The notes below the pieces were generated by a model that had not been told where the DNA came from, did no database searches, and was given only the letters and a program-made list of their open reading frames with translations. From Begonia masoniana (taxonomy: Eukaryota > Streptophyta > Magnoliopsida > Cucurbitales > Begoniaceae), in contig CM039509.1 in the NCBI GenBank assembly GCA_022432975.1, positions 15,075,790 through 15,139,789 of the forward strand: DNA of 64,000 nucleotides, given 5' to 3'. Both the position numbers and the translations under genes were made by a program. Below are positions 1 through 10,244 of this stretch, in pieces. Position 1 is the stretch's first letter; every line of letters begins with the position of its first letter.

Positions 1-1510
1 ATATCTCTTTCTTCAGATCCTCGTCGTTAGGCAGGTACCACCTATGCCTGAACCGTAGAATACCATCATCTGATAAATGAAAATCTGACGAGTCTCTCAA
101 TGTCATGCTGGATCGAAGCTCCTCACACTCCGTATCATTCTGCTGAGCCTCACGTATCATATCCAGAATAGTCGGCCTAAGAAAAATGTTGGTGAGCATA
201 CTGGACAACTCTGCCACTATCTCAACGTCGAACCTCTCAATCTCAGACCGCAGCGTAACTGACATCGCTGCTAATGAAGGCTGACTCGCAGAAAGCACTC
301 TACTTAAGGCATCAGCAACCTTGTTCGCCTTTCCTGGATGGTACTTGATATCAAAATCGTAGTCTTTGACGAACTCAAGCCACCTTCTCTGACGCATATT
401 CAGCTCCTTCTGCGTAAATAAATACTTCAAACTCTTGTGGTCAGAAAATATCTCGCACTGCTATCCATATAAATAATGTCTCCATATCTTCAGTGCGAAG
501 ACCACAGCTGCCAACTCAAGGTCGTGCGTAGGGTAATTCTGCTCGTACGGCTTCAACTGCCGAGAAGCATATGCAATAACTCTTCCCTCCTACATCAATA
601 CACAACCGAGTCCCACTCCAGACGCGTCACAATATATACTGAACTTGTCACCTTCAATAGGTAAAGCCAATACTGGAGCGGTGGTCAATCTCTGCTTTAA
701 CTCTATAAAACTATCATCACAAGCAGGCGACCATATAAATCTCTCGTTCTTCCGTGTCAATCGTGAAAGAGGAAGTGCGATCTTCGAAAATCCCTCTATG
801 AATTTCCGATAATAGCCAGCTAATCCGAGAAATCCATGCACCTCTCGTACGTTCTTCGGCTGTGGCCAATCTCTGACCGCCTGAATTTTGCTTGGATCCA
901 CAGAAACCCCTTCTTCTGATATAATGTGGCTAAGAAAACTGACTCGATCCAGCCAAAACTCGCACTTAGAGAACTTTGGATACAACTGGTGTTGGCATAA
1001 AATCCTCAAAACTATTCTCAAGTGCTCCTCGTGTTCTTCCTTCGTCTTAGAGTAGATCAGAATATCGTCGATGAAAACCACCACGAACTTGTCCAGATAC
1101 TCCTTGAAGACACGGTTCATCAAATCCATAAACGCTGCAGGGGCATTAGTAAGTCCAAAAGACATGACAAGGAACTCATAATGCCCATACCTCGTTCGGA
1201 ATGCCGTCTTCAGTATATCATCCTTCCGGACCTTCAGCTAATTGTAACCCGAGCGTAGATCAATCCTCGAAAATACTCGGGCACCTTGCAGCTGATCAAA
1301 TAAATCATCAATCCGGGGTAGTGGATACTTATTCTTCACTGTAAGTTTATTCGGCTCTCTGTAATCGATGCACATCCTGAGGGTCCCGTCTTTCTTCTTA
1401 ACAAATAGAACGGGAGCACCCCAGGGTGAAACACTGGGTCGAATAAAACCCTTCTCTAACAGCTCGTCAAGCTGAGTCCTCAATTCCCTCAACTCAGCTG
1501 GTGCCAACCG
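1..1510 (-). pseudogene. Gy-A reverse transcriptase and RNase H, broken
   Basis: This copies the element's RNA into DNA and degrades the RNA strand. Reading down from 1507, the motifs are [26 protein letters not shown], then after a TAG at 1238-1240 [15 protein letters not shown] and the catalytic box FIDDIL. The thumb follows ([12 protein letters not shown]), and then the RNase H start ([14 protein letters not shown]). TAG codons at 590-592 and 461-463 cut the RNase H part, which continues to the window edge. All four stops on the gag-pol line are TAG, most simply CAG to TAG changes. The spacer 1511-1760 holds short out-of-frame pieces of the linker. Confidence 0.88.
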
Positions 1511-1759
1511 ATACGGGTTCTTAAACCTCGGCGCGGAGTTTTGATATACATCAATAGTGAATTTGATCTCCCGGTCTGGTGGTAACCCGGGAAGATCATC
1601 AAGAAAGATTCAGAGAACTCTCTGACAATAGGAATGTCGGTCGGCTTTTCTCCGCTGAGCAACTGACAATCAAATACAGAGGCCAAATAATAGAGCACGC
1701 ACCTTTAAACTGCTCATTGACCTTCATGGAATAAGAAATAGGCGAGCTACTCAATCTGC

Positions 1760-3220
1760 TCATCGCTTGATAAGAAAACTCGGCTTTACCCGGGGTCGAA
1801 AGGTCACAATCCTGGATCGACAATCGATGGTGGCGAAGTGCTGTGCTAGCCAGTCCATCCCTAAGATCAGATCATAGTGTTCTATGCCCATAACAATAAG
1901 GCGAGCATAGAGGGTTCTGTCCCCAATCGAGATAATATTGCCCTGAACTACACGACCTGACTGCATACGCTCTCCTGAAGGTAACATCACACTATACTCG
2001 CATTCTGCTAACTCAGGCGCAAGCCTCAATCTAGACACACAAGCCGTGGAAACAAAAGAGTGCGTAGCCCCCGTGTCTAACAAAAAAAATACAGCTGTGC
2101 CCATAATCAGAATAGTACCTGCTATCACGGCAGGCTGATCCTCGTCATCAACATCGTTAGGCTCTATAAATGCGAAGATCCTGGGCATGACTCTCTTCTG
2201 ATCACTGCCTGACTGACTTCGACCCTGCTTCGGGCAGTCTTTAATAAAATGGCCTTGTTCTCCACACCAATAGCACACATTCATGCCTAATCTGCACGGG
2301 CCACTGTGCCCCCTCTGGCATTTAGAGCAAATAGGTATCTGAAAAGCCACCTGTACTTGCTTCCCTTTACCCCGATCATTACCTCCCTCAAGAGGTCTCT
2401 TGACACCCCTCTGTTGCTGCTGAGGCTGTGCTCTAGGCTGCCAACCTTGGTTCAGAGACTGAGGACGTATCTCTCGGAAGAAACCCTTAGATGGCTCCCT
2501 CGGTTTGGCAGAACTCTGATCAACTGCCTCAATATCAAGAGCCCTGGCCATGATCTCGTCGTAGGATACATTCCGTAACCCAGATATAGTAAGGCACATC
2601 CGGAACTCCTGGTTAAGTCCCTGTAAGAATAGGCGTACCTTGTCTTCGTTAATACTAACCTGACGTGGCGCAAATCTAGAAAGGGCTTCAAACTTCCTCA
2701 CATATTCGGCAATAGAACTAACCTGCCGTAACTGCATAAACTCAACCATCTTCGCCTCTCGTACGGTATGGCTGAAATACTTGCCATAAAACAACTCTTT
2801 GAATCGTTCCCAGCCCATTATCGTAATATCAGTGGTTGCCTTAACGTTGTCCCACCAGAATCGGGCATCTAAAGCCAGGTGGTAAGTCACCAACGCCACC
2901 TTTTCTCCGTCTTCGATGCTAGCATAGTTCAACATATTTTCCATAGTACGAATCCACTCCTCAGCTGAAGCGGGATCCGTAGATTGTCCATTAAATATAG
3001 GAGGTTGGAGCTTTTGGAACCTCTCCATCCCCTTATTGCCGGGAGTCGCCGCCTCACGAGCTCTAACGCCTTCACGGTCAATTAAGGTGCCCAGTTGTTG
3101 AGACTATCTCTCCATCTGTTGAGCCTGTCGCTCCATATGTTGAGACTGCTGGGCAATAAAATCCTTCAGAGTGTCTATTGTATCGTCGCGGTCATCTCGA
3201 TCGTTTCGTGGACGCACCAT
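1760..3220 (-). pseudogene. Gy-A gag-protease, broken
   Basis: The frame starts at ATG 3220 (residues MVRPRNDRDD), meets a TAG at 3104-3106, and is then open from 3028 to 1760 in the same frame. The part after 3028 has a retrotransposon Gag domain with the conserved AEEWIRTMENM and WWDNV stretches, then a CCHC zinc knuckle (CYWCGEQGHFIKDC) near residue 255, then the aspartic protease active site DTGATHSF near residue 320 and ILGMDWL. Gag forms the particle shell, the knuckle binds RNA and the protease cuts the polyprotein. A shift of frame after the protease (about 1780) ends it. Without the stop and the shift it would join the reverse transcriptase below. Confidence 0.88.
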
Positions 3221-3371
3221 ATTTATAAAATTCCTATACCAAAGTTAAAACACAATAATCTAAGAAACTAGAAATCAAATAAAGCTATAAACGTACTTAC
3301 AGTTGATGAAGAATGTTCGCGTAGTGGCTGTGCAGTCGAGCAGTCTACAGAACCGATTTTAAAACCCGGGG

Positions 3372-3383
3372 GCTTTGATACCA
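3372..3383 (-). promoter_or_regulatory. Gy-A primer binding site (initiator-Met tRNA)
   Basis: On the minus strand the site reads TGGTATCAAAGC, one base different from the usual plant TGGTATCAGAGC. It lies just downstream of the LTR end and fixes the element's orientation. Confidence 0.85.
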
Positions 3384-3615
3384 TAAGTTGTCACGACCCT
3401 AATACTGTACCCAATTTCCGTACTATTTATTTTTTTTATTTTTTTTTAAATCTTAAGTGGACTTTACACAGAAACTAAATCGGAAATTTAAATTGAAATT
3501 AGAATCGAAGTTCATTTAAAACAAATAGTAAAACAATTGAAATTTAAAACAATTAAATCAATTAAAACTATTAATTATTTGAAATAAAACTTATAATCGG
3601 CCGAAGGGGGCAAAA

Positions 3616-3829
3616 GGGGCAATCGCCCCATTTCTGCAGGGGCGATCAGTTGCCCATAGACGGGGCGACTGATCGCCATCGGCGATTCGCAACAGGCGAA
3701 TGTTCGCCTGTTGCGAAACGCCTGTGGCTATTGATCGCCACAGTTTGTGGCGATCAATCGCCACACCCTCTGGATTTCTCCAGAGGGAGGCGATTCGATC
3801 GCCGCGCTTGGCGACTATTCGCCAAGCGC
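3616..3829. repeat. Chain of seven adjacent inverted repeats
   Basis: Seven inverted repeats follow each other with almost no spacer. Arms are 3616-3620/3625-3629; 3641-3655/3663-3677 (14 of 15 paired); 3686-3700/3703-3717 (15 of 15, 2-nt loop); 3723-3742/3746-3765 (19 of 20, 3-nt loop); 3766-3774/3779-3787 (9 of 9); 3789-3794/3798-3803 (6 of 6); and 3804-3814/3819-3829 (11 of 11). Most arms contain GGCGA or its complement TCGCC. The chain lies in the downstream half of the LTR, 230-440 bp before the primer binding site, so it would be part of the transcript leader. Its function is unknown. Confidence 0.9.
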
Positions 3830-4620
3830 TCTGTTTCCCCCTTCCCCCAAACACTTCCTCCTTCCCTTTTCTTTCTTTCCTTTTCACCTGCGCAAATTAC
3901 ACACACAACACAATCTCCTTCACACTTCTTTACCAACAAACACCACATTCATCATAAAACTTAAACCCAACAAAAATTCAATATTCATACACTCTCGTAA
4001 CTCCACTTAAAACCGATTCAAAATACAATTAATACGATGTACATTTTCATGAAAACAAACTGCATGGTTCTGTTTAAAAACTAAAAAAATCCTCCTGTTT
4101 TGAAATCAACAAAAGATTATAAAATCTATTTCCAATACGTTTCAAAACATCGATATGTAAACCTATCAACTACCAGTTCTCAAACATCCTAAAATGTCTA
4201 TACAATTATCAATCCAAAACATTCTAAAAACCCCAAAATCTATACATACGTTCCCACGGGTCGGTTAAGCGTCGACTACGCCAGCACACCACCGCAGCCA
4301 TTCTTTGTCAACTGGACTCATGTCTCAGGAGGAGGAATCTTGTCCTCACCTGTTTCCTCGTAATCACCTACACCATACGAATACACTATGAGATAAAATC
4401 TCAGTAAGCTCTACGTAAATGCAATGCGTGCTGTGCATATGAATCTGTAAATCATGCATCATTTTCTTTACTTTACTTTACTGTGGGTGTCACCGAGATC
4501 CAGACCCCATAACCAGAGAGAGCACATCCAGCAGGCGGACTACTCTTTCCAGCTAGAGGAGGGGGGTACACGCTTACAACTCATACAGCCGTGCCTGAGC
4601 CCCATCTCGCATGACCTATA

Positions 4621-4682
4621 AACTGTATGCCTTTCGGCCTGTAAGCCTTTCGGCCGGTAAACTGTAAGCCTTACGGCCGATT
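4621..4682. repeat. Short GGCC-rich tandem repeat in Gy-A LTR
   Basis: About three imperfect copies of a roughly 20-bp unit built on TGTAAGCCTTTCGGCC lie in a row. They are inside the LTR and have no coding content. Confidence 0.6.
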
Positions 4683-5942
4683 ATATTCTTTGCATTATCT
4701 TTAAAACAATGTGCGGAAATTCGTTTTCATGTTTTTCTTTAAAACAAGTGATGCGTGAATAGTTCAATATCTTAAAGTAAACAAACAATAATATGTACCG
4801 TCAAGACCGTAAAGCGTAACCTATAAACCACTAAACCTAGCTACCCAAACCAAGCCAAATTAAATAGACGCATCTCCAAAACTCCTCGAGATGACATTCG
4901 ACGTACGGTGTAGGCCAATCGGCCAGAGAAGATCACGAGAACTTACCTCGTGTCCAAAGCAGCTCAAGCTCCGTCCACGAGCGTTGTTTGTCTGAAGTAA
5001 AACACAACATTGACGTTAAAACTAATTTAAGCCATCGATCGTCCAAATTTACAAAACCTTAACTAAGGAAACTTCCTAAAGTTCTAATCCAATTTATTGA
5101 GCTATCTATTCGAGCAATTTACGCTCGGCACCTCAATTCACAATTTACGAGTTTTTCCTTAAAAACCCGAAAATCCCTAATTTTTAACTTTTTTCACAAA
5201 TTGGTTTAAATTCGTCCAATAACGTTCAATACTTTCTTTATATCGTCAATCACAATAAACCTATTAATTACGAACCCTAAATCGCGTTTTTAATCGAAAA
5301 CCTAACGAAAACCCTAAACGTATAACTCTACGAAACTCGGAATATAAAGTTCGGAAACTATAGAATCATACCTAGGGTTGAGAAAGGAGAAGAAAACACG
5401 AAGAACGGAGGAGAAACGGAGGAGAACGGAGGTCGGAATCGTTGAAGTCGCCGTGAGGGAATCGCCTGAAAATAGAGAGAAAGCTCTCTGGAAGACTTCA
5501 CGCAACAGGGAAGAGAATGAGGAAAGAAAAGAGTTAAGTTATTTTATATTTTGATTTAGCAAATTTACCATTTCGTCCTTCTTTAGTTTTTATATTAGTT
5601 TCGTCCTTCGTTTCGTTAATCGGCTAACAACTCTGGTTCTCCAAACTTCTTTATTTCGCCATTAAATCCCGCTCATTATTTGGGATTTAATAAAACTGTC
5701 CGTTCTCAAATCGGACCCCGTTTACTATTTTTTACTAAAACGTCATATACATTACGAGAAACGTATTTACTCGGAATTTAGCGTCTAAACTCCAAAAATT
5801 CTCATAATTTCCTTAAAATTCCTATAAATCGTTAGGATCGTAATGACGCTTTTCGTTTGTGAAACTGATTTGATTTGTCATATTTACCAAAAATGCCACA
5901 TATATATTATAATATAAAATTCCGTACGAGCCGGATATTACA

Positions 5943-7084
5943 TTCAAAACCTTATTCAAAACAAGGTTGTGATATGCCCACGGCCCTGATCCATTGAGCA
6001 CAAGTCAAGGTAAGTATTTATTATATCTATTTTATTTATCTAATGGACTTGTGGAATTTTGTAGGTAAATGGTTTCTCAAGGCTTGGAGAAAATCATTGA
6101 AGAAGGAATTTGTTTTCCTTTAATTCAAATTATGTAACCGAGCCTTGTATTTAATTTATATATTTTTAGGAAACTTTAGTTTTGTTTAAAACTCGTAATT
6201 TGGCAAACTTTAGCCTTTTAGAATGCATGTTTGTAATGGTCTTTAAAGGGGATGCTAAACCAAGGCGAACCAAGGGCAGAACCGGCTGATTCGAGAATAA
6301 CAAAGGGCTGAACCGGACTGAACCAAGGTAAAACAAAGCTGAACCGGACTAAACCAAGGAGCAGAGGAGTGAACCAGCACTTGGAAGCTCGCTGCCCAGT
6401 GAACCAGACCGCGAGTTTTCTGCAGCAGCTCCAACGGCTACAAATCGAGCCGTTGCCCGACAATATCCAGAGCGCTTCTCTTCTCTCCTTCTTCTTCCCC
6501 GAATTCTTCCTCTTGTATTTAAGCTTCCCTCCACCTCTATAATTTGGTTAGCCAGTTGAATGAATATTTGGAAATTTAAAGAAGAATTTTTCTTCTTGTT
6601 CGGAGCGATCTCCGCGAGCGACAGAGAGAGTTTCTCTCGGTGCTTCATCGGCGCGCAGCGCCTGGATGAAGCCCCCGATTGCACCCCGAGCTTGTGGCTG
6701 CTAGGGGGTGTTCTTAGTCCTTCCCTTCTTCTTCCAAGCCATGGAAGCGAGGAGAAAGGGCGAACGCCATAGTTCCCACCGCCGAGAACTCCTTCGCTGG
6801 CAACGAAGGAATTCTGTCACCCGAAAATGCCGAGTCGTTATGGGGTCAGTTTCGGGCCTTCATTTTACTCCTCCATCATTTCCGCACTGTTCTGAGTAGC
6901 ACCCACCTCCGCAAGCGTTCGGTAACTCCCTCTTCCCTTCTCGCCATCATCCCTGTTATTTCTTTGTTTTTTTGTCTGTTTAGCGTCTGTTTTGGGGTGT
7001 CTTCGAGCACCGATCGTTGTTTCGTTTTTTGTTGTCTTCCGCAAGCGTTTTCTAACCCCATTGGAGGCCCGTAGCCTATCAGGT
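5943..7084. other. Unassigned repeat-like DNA
   Basis: No supported gene. It has short imperfect repeats of GAACCGGACTGAACCAAGG type (6290-6360), a perfect 8-bp inverted repeat CAACGGCT/AGCCGTTG (6431-6454), a possible TATA element TGTATTTAAG (6514-6523) and a GC-richer stretch at 6600-7080. It could be the transcribed part of an old LTR or a promoter-leader fragment. ORFs here match nothing I recognise. Confidence 0.3.
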
Positions 7085-8610
7085 TGTAAAACATATTTGA
7101 CAGAGATTCAAGAAACACAGACTGCATGGATAGCTCTAGAATTCAAGACCATCCATGCACAACATAAAAAGGAAGAACTCAAACAATTCCAGAATGTTTT
7201 CAACACATTTCAAAACATATATGCAACTGTCAAATACAGAGGTTTTAGACATCAATACAGGATTGAACCTACAGAACTGAACCTACACTTCAAATGTTTG
7301 AAAACTTCAAAAGATGATACAGAACTTGACATAATTTCAGAAAATACATTCCACAGGAAATACATTTGTCTGACTGCAGCAACCAACCCCCAGGAGCTCG
7401 ATCCGCCAACTACATCAGATCGTCATCTTAAGGCATAATGTCCTCATCCGGAGGATCCATACCTACAACAGGGAGTTCAACTATGAGCCTAGAGCTTAGT
7501 AAGAACATACAATGTAAAGTGATGCACGTGCTATGCATGAACATTTTCAAATACATGAATATTACATTACATTTCACTGGACAGGAAGGTATAAGTGGGA
7601 GGAAGAGCTGGCGCAACAGGAGTACATGCCACAACAGGACATAACAGGAGTACATGACAGGATGCCAGTCCTCGTCCACACTTAACCATACATTTCATTA
7701 CAGGTTTTATCTTACTTAACTTCAAACCGTGTGTAGAAAACATTTTCATGACTTTCAGAGAAAACGTGTATTCATGAACATTCATAGACAGACGACAGAA
7801 TAATAAGCAGGATATAAAACAAAACACACTTAACCTAAAACATAACCTACGGTTTAACTACCCAACAGAAATTCTGACAACATAAAACCTAGTACCTCCA
7901 TATTGTAGGGCCTTAAGGGCCAAACCTATATGTATGAACTTACCTGTTTACTGCGGAGTTGAGAGTCTTGAACGTGTTGCCTTGGTGATGCACGAATCTA
8001 TGACGTGCACGAAGAGGGAAATTAACAAGCAGCAAATGCTAACTAATAACTTAGTAGAATAAGCTTCAAACTCCATTCAAACCTTTAGAAAACAAACCAA
8101 CGTGTTTTCATGTAAAAACAGTGAGTTCACTCCAAATTATCGTAACCTCAAACTCTAACAAAATTCACATTTTAACTTATTCAAAGTTGTTAGTTTTAGC
8201 AGATGTTTACCTTAGGTAGAGAAACAGAAGAAAACTGAGGAGATCGAAGGAGCTTCGAAGGGTGTTTGTCGCTTGGAAGAGAGAAAACAGAGGGAAGTGG
8301 AAAGAAGCAGATGAGAAATGAGGGTTTCACGTAGGAGGGAAGAGAAAAGAACATGGCTTCTTCAACAAGTCGCCAGGTGTCACTCAACCATTGGCCTCCT
8401 CCCACCAACCTTAATTGGCTCCCTATTTTGCCCTTCCATTGGTTTTTAACTAAATTAATATTTAGTTCCACAAATCATTTTTTTACGAATCACACATATT
8501 CAATTGAAAACATCGGCAAATTCGTAAAAACACGCATTGTATAAATATTCTCATTAATCCCGTTTAATAATTCAATAAATATTTATATGGCAAAATTGCC
8601 GGGTGTTACA
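7085..8610 (-). mobile_element. Partial or solo gypsy LTR related to Gy-A and Gy-C
   Basis: On the minus strand it opens TGTAACACCCGGCAATTTTGCC-like at 8610, as the LTRs at 57467 and 44576 do. The segment around 7440-7520 matches the LTR stretch near 58820-58870 (the CTTACTAAGC and CTCATAGTT words). The far end is uncertain: TGTAAAACA at 7085 is a possible terminus, but no matching target duplication to AATTG (8611-8615) was found. No internal coding region is attached. It is probably a truncated solo LTR. Confidence 0.55.
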
Positions 8611-8926
8611 AATTGAGTCCATTGGACCTATATTATCCAATATATTCAAAAAACCAAAATCATAAAAATTTATTAAACTACTTTAATGAATTTTATACTA
8701 TGGTGTGTAATATATAGTTTACATAAATGGATATGAAAGTAGGTTAAATAAATTCAACGTCAACCTCATGCAAATAGGATTAGCAAGTCACGTAAGAAAC
8801 AATGAAATTGACCGAAATTTTTTATTATTTTAAGATGTTCTCTTTATTTAAGAACCTGAACTGATTAAACTTTTGTCATTGAAGCGTCTGCATTATTGTT
8901 TTTCTTGATATATTATCTAGAATTTT
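8611..8926. other. AT-rich spacer
   Basis: No gene or clear element boundary seen between the partial LTR and Co-A. Confidence 0.4.
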
Positions 8927-9311
8927 TGTTGAGAATTAAACTCAAAAAAAGCAGTTTTTGAAACGAAAATTTGAGGGTCCTAATGGCATTCATTTCTAAC
9001 GTGTAACATATGGATTTAAAGCCCTTGAAGTCTACTTTCCAACGGTTTAAGTTTCAGGTCATTTGAGAGTTTTTTAGAAGAAGTTATGACATTGAAGAGT
9101 CAAGAATAAATGTTAGGAATAAATGTGATGTTTTCTAGTCTTTAATTATGTTTTATGTTATGAATGTAAAGAGTCAAGCATGACTCTATAAATAGTGCAA
9201 TATGTTTGAATGAAAAATAGAGAGAAGTAAAATAAAAACTTCATTTGTGAAGATCATTGTTTGGTGTTCATTTTTTCTTCCTCTCCAAAAATAAACAATA
9301 TTCGAGTGTCA
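8927..9311 (+). repeat. Co-A 5' LTR
   Basis: It runs from TGTTGAGAATTAAAC to TTCGAGTGTCA, with TATAAATA at 9187-9194 as a likely core promoter. Confidence 0.95.
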
Positions 9312-9314
9312 AAT

Positions 9315-9326
9315 TGGTATCAGAGC
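9315..9326 (+). promoter_or_regulatory. Co-A primer binding site
   Basis: TGGTATCAGAGC, three bases after the LTR, complementary to the 3' end of initiator-Met tRNA. The gag ATG follows directly at 9327. Confidence 0.95.
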
Positions 9327-10240
9327 ATGGCGAACTATAGGAGCATATCGTTGGGACAAATGCCGCTGCCACGACTCACCAAGACAAACTACGACAATTA
9401 GAGTATTCAAATGCGTGCATTGCTTGGCGCACAAGACACATGGGAAGTTGTCGAAACCAGCTTCACGGAGGTGGAAGCTATTGATTCCTTGACGGCGAAT
9501 CAATTAAAAGCCTTGAAAGAAATGCGAGTGAAGGACAAGACCGCTCTCTACCTTTTGTTTCAAGTAGTAGATGAGTCGGGTTTTGAGAAGATTGCTGGTG
9601 CATCAACTTCGAAGGAAGCATGAAATACCTTGCAAAAGGTGTTCAAGGGTGCCGACCGAGTTAAACAAGTGCGGCTTCAAATACTTCGAGGCGAATTGGA
9701 AGCCATGAAGATGAAGGAGTCAGAAGACATATCAACCTATATCACACGTGTGCAAACGGTGAATCAACTCAAACGCAATGGAGAAACCCTCACGGATGCA
9801 AGGGTCTTGGAGAAAATTCTTCGGTCATTGACTGAGAATTTTGAGAATGTTGTATGCGCAATCGAGGAGTCAAAGAATTTGGAAGAGATGTCTATCGATG
9901 AACTCGCGGGCTCTTTTGAAGCACATGAACAAAGGAAGAAGAAGAAGACATAAGAAGTCTTAGAGGAGTCCTTACAAACGAAGGCGACTATCAAGGAGGA
10001 TAAAGCAATGTACGCGCAACACAACCAAGGAAGAGGACGAGGCCGTGGTGGTCATGGTTTTGGTCGCGGCCGAGGTCGTGGTCGCGGAAATAATCATGAA
10101 GAGAAGGGTGAGATTAGCCAACAAAATTGGCATGGACGAGGACGCGGTCGTGGAAAAGGTGGCCGGGCAAATCGTTCAAATATTGAGTGTTACAACTGCA
10201 GTTAGTATGGACACTACGCAAAGGAGTGCTACTCTGAGAA
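9327..10240 (+). pseudogene. Co-A gag, broken by four stops
   Basis: The frame opens at ATG 9327 (MANYRSISLGQM) and holds TAG 9399-9401, TGA 9621-9623, TAA 9951-9953 and TAG 10203-10205, all in one frame with no shift. The body is a copia Gag of the UBN2 type (ALLGAQDTWEVVE, then LKALKEMRVKDK). A Gly-Arg-rich stretch (10020-10180) and a partial CCHC knuckle (CYNCS, stop, YGHYAKEC) follow. At least the first two stops sit where Trp is usual (TGG to TAG or TGA). Confidence 0.88.
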
Positions 10241-10244
10241 GAAG

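Larger units (their letters stand above)
1..5942 (-). mobile_element. Gy-A: Ty3/gypsy LTR element, Tekay/Del-like, truncated by window edge
   Basis: Read on the minus strand, the order is LTR (5942-3389), primer binding site, gag, protease, reverse transcriptase and RNase H. The element leaves the window before integrase. Gag resembles that of Gy-C at the right end of the window, and the LTR lengths agree (2554 and 2538 bp), so the two are related families. The gag-pol frame has TAG stops at 3104-3106, 1238-1240, 590-592 and 461-463 and at least one frameshift between about 1500 and 1830, so this copy cannot make its proteins. The 5' flank next to the LTR is TTCAA (5943-5947); its partner lies outside the window. 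The lineage is inferred from the Gag sequence and the long LTR; the chromodomain that would confirm it is not visible. Confidence 0.9.
3389..5942 (-). repeat. Gy-A 5' LTR
   Basis: On the minus strand the LTR opens TGTAATATCCGG (5942 downward) and closes GGGTCGTGACA (ending at 3389), six bases from the primer binding site. The opening resembles the TGTAACACCC start of the related LTRs at 57467 and 44576. A TATA-like AT stretch lies near 5545-5555, about 390 bp in, so most of the LTR would be transcribed leader. Inside are a chain of hairpins (3616-3829) and GGCC-rich short repeats (4621-4682). The outer boundary is inferred from these termini because the second LTR is outside the window. Confidence 0.75.

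Noticed and set aside
3616..3829. GGCGATCGCC-like words recalling cyanobacterial HIP1 or contamination
   Set aside because: They sit inside a plant gypsy LTR with continuous context, and the structure is hairpin-based, not a scattered octamer.
6992..7438. 148-codon plus frame
   Set aside because: It spans the end of an LTR-like repeat and unrelated DNA; no domain and no homologue that I recognise.
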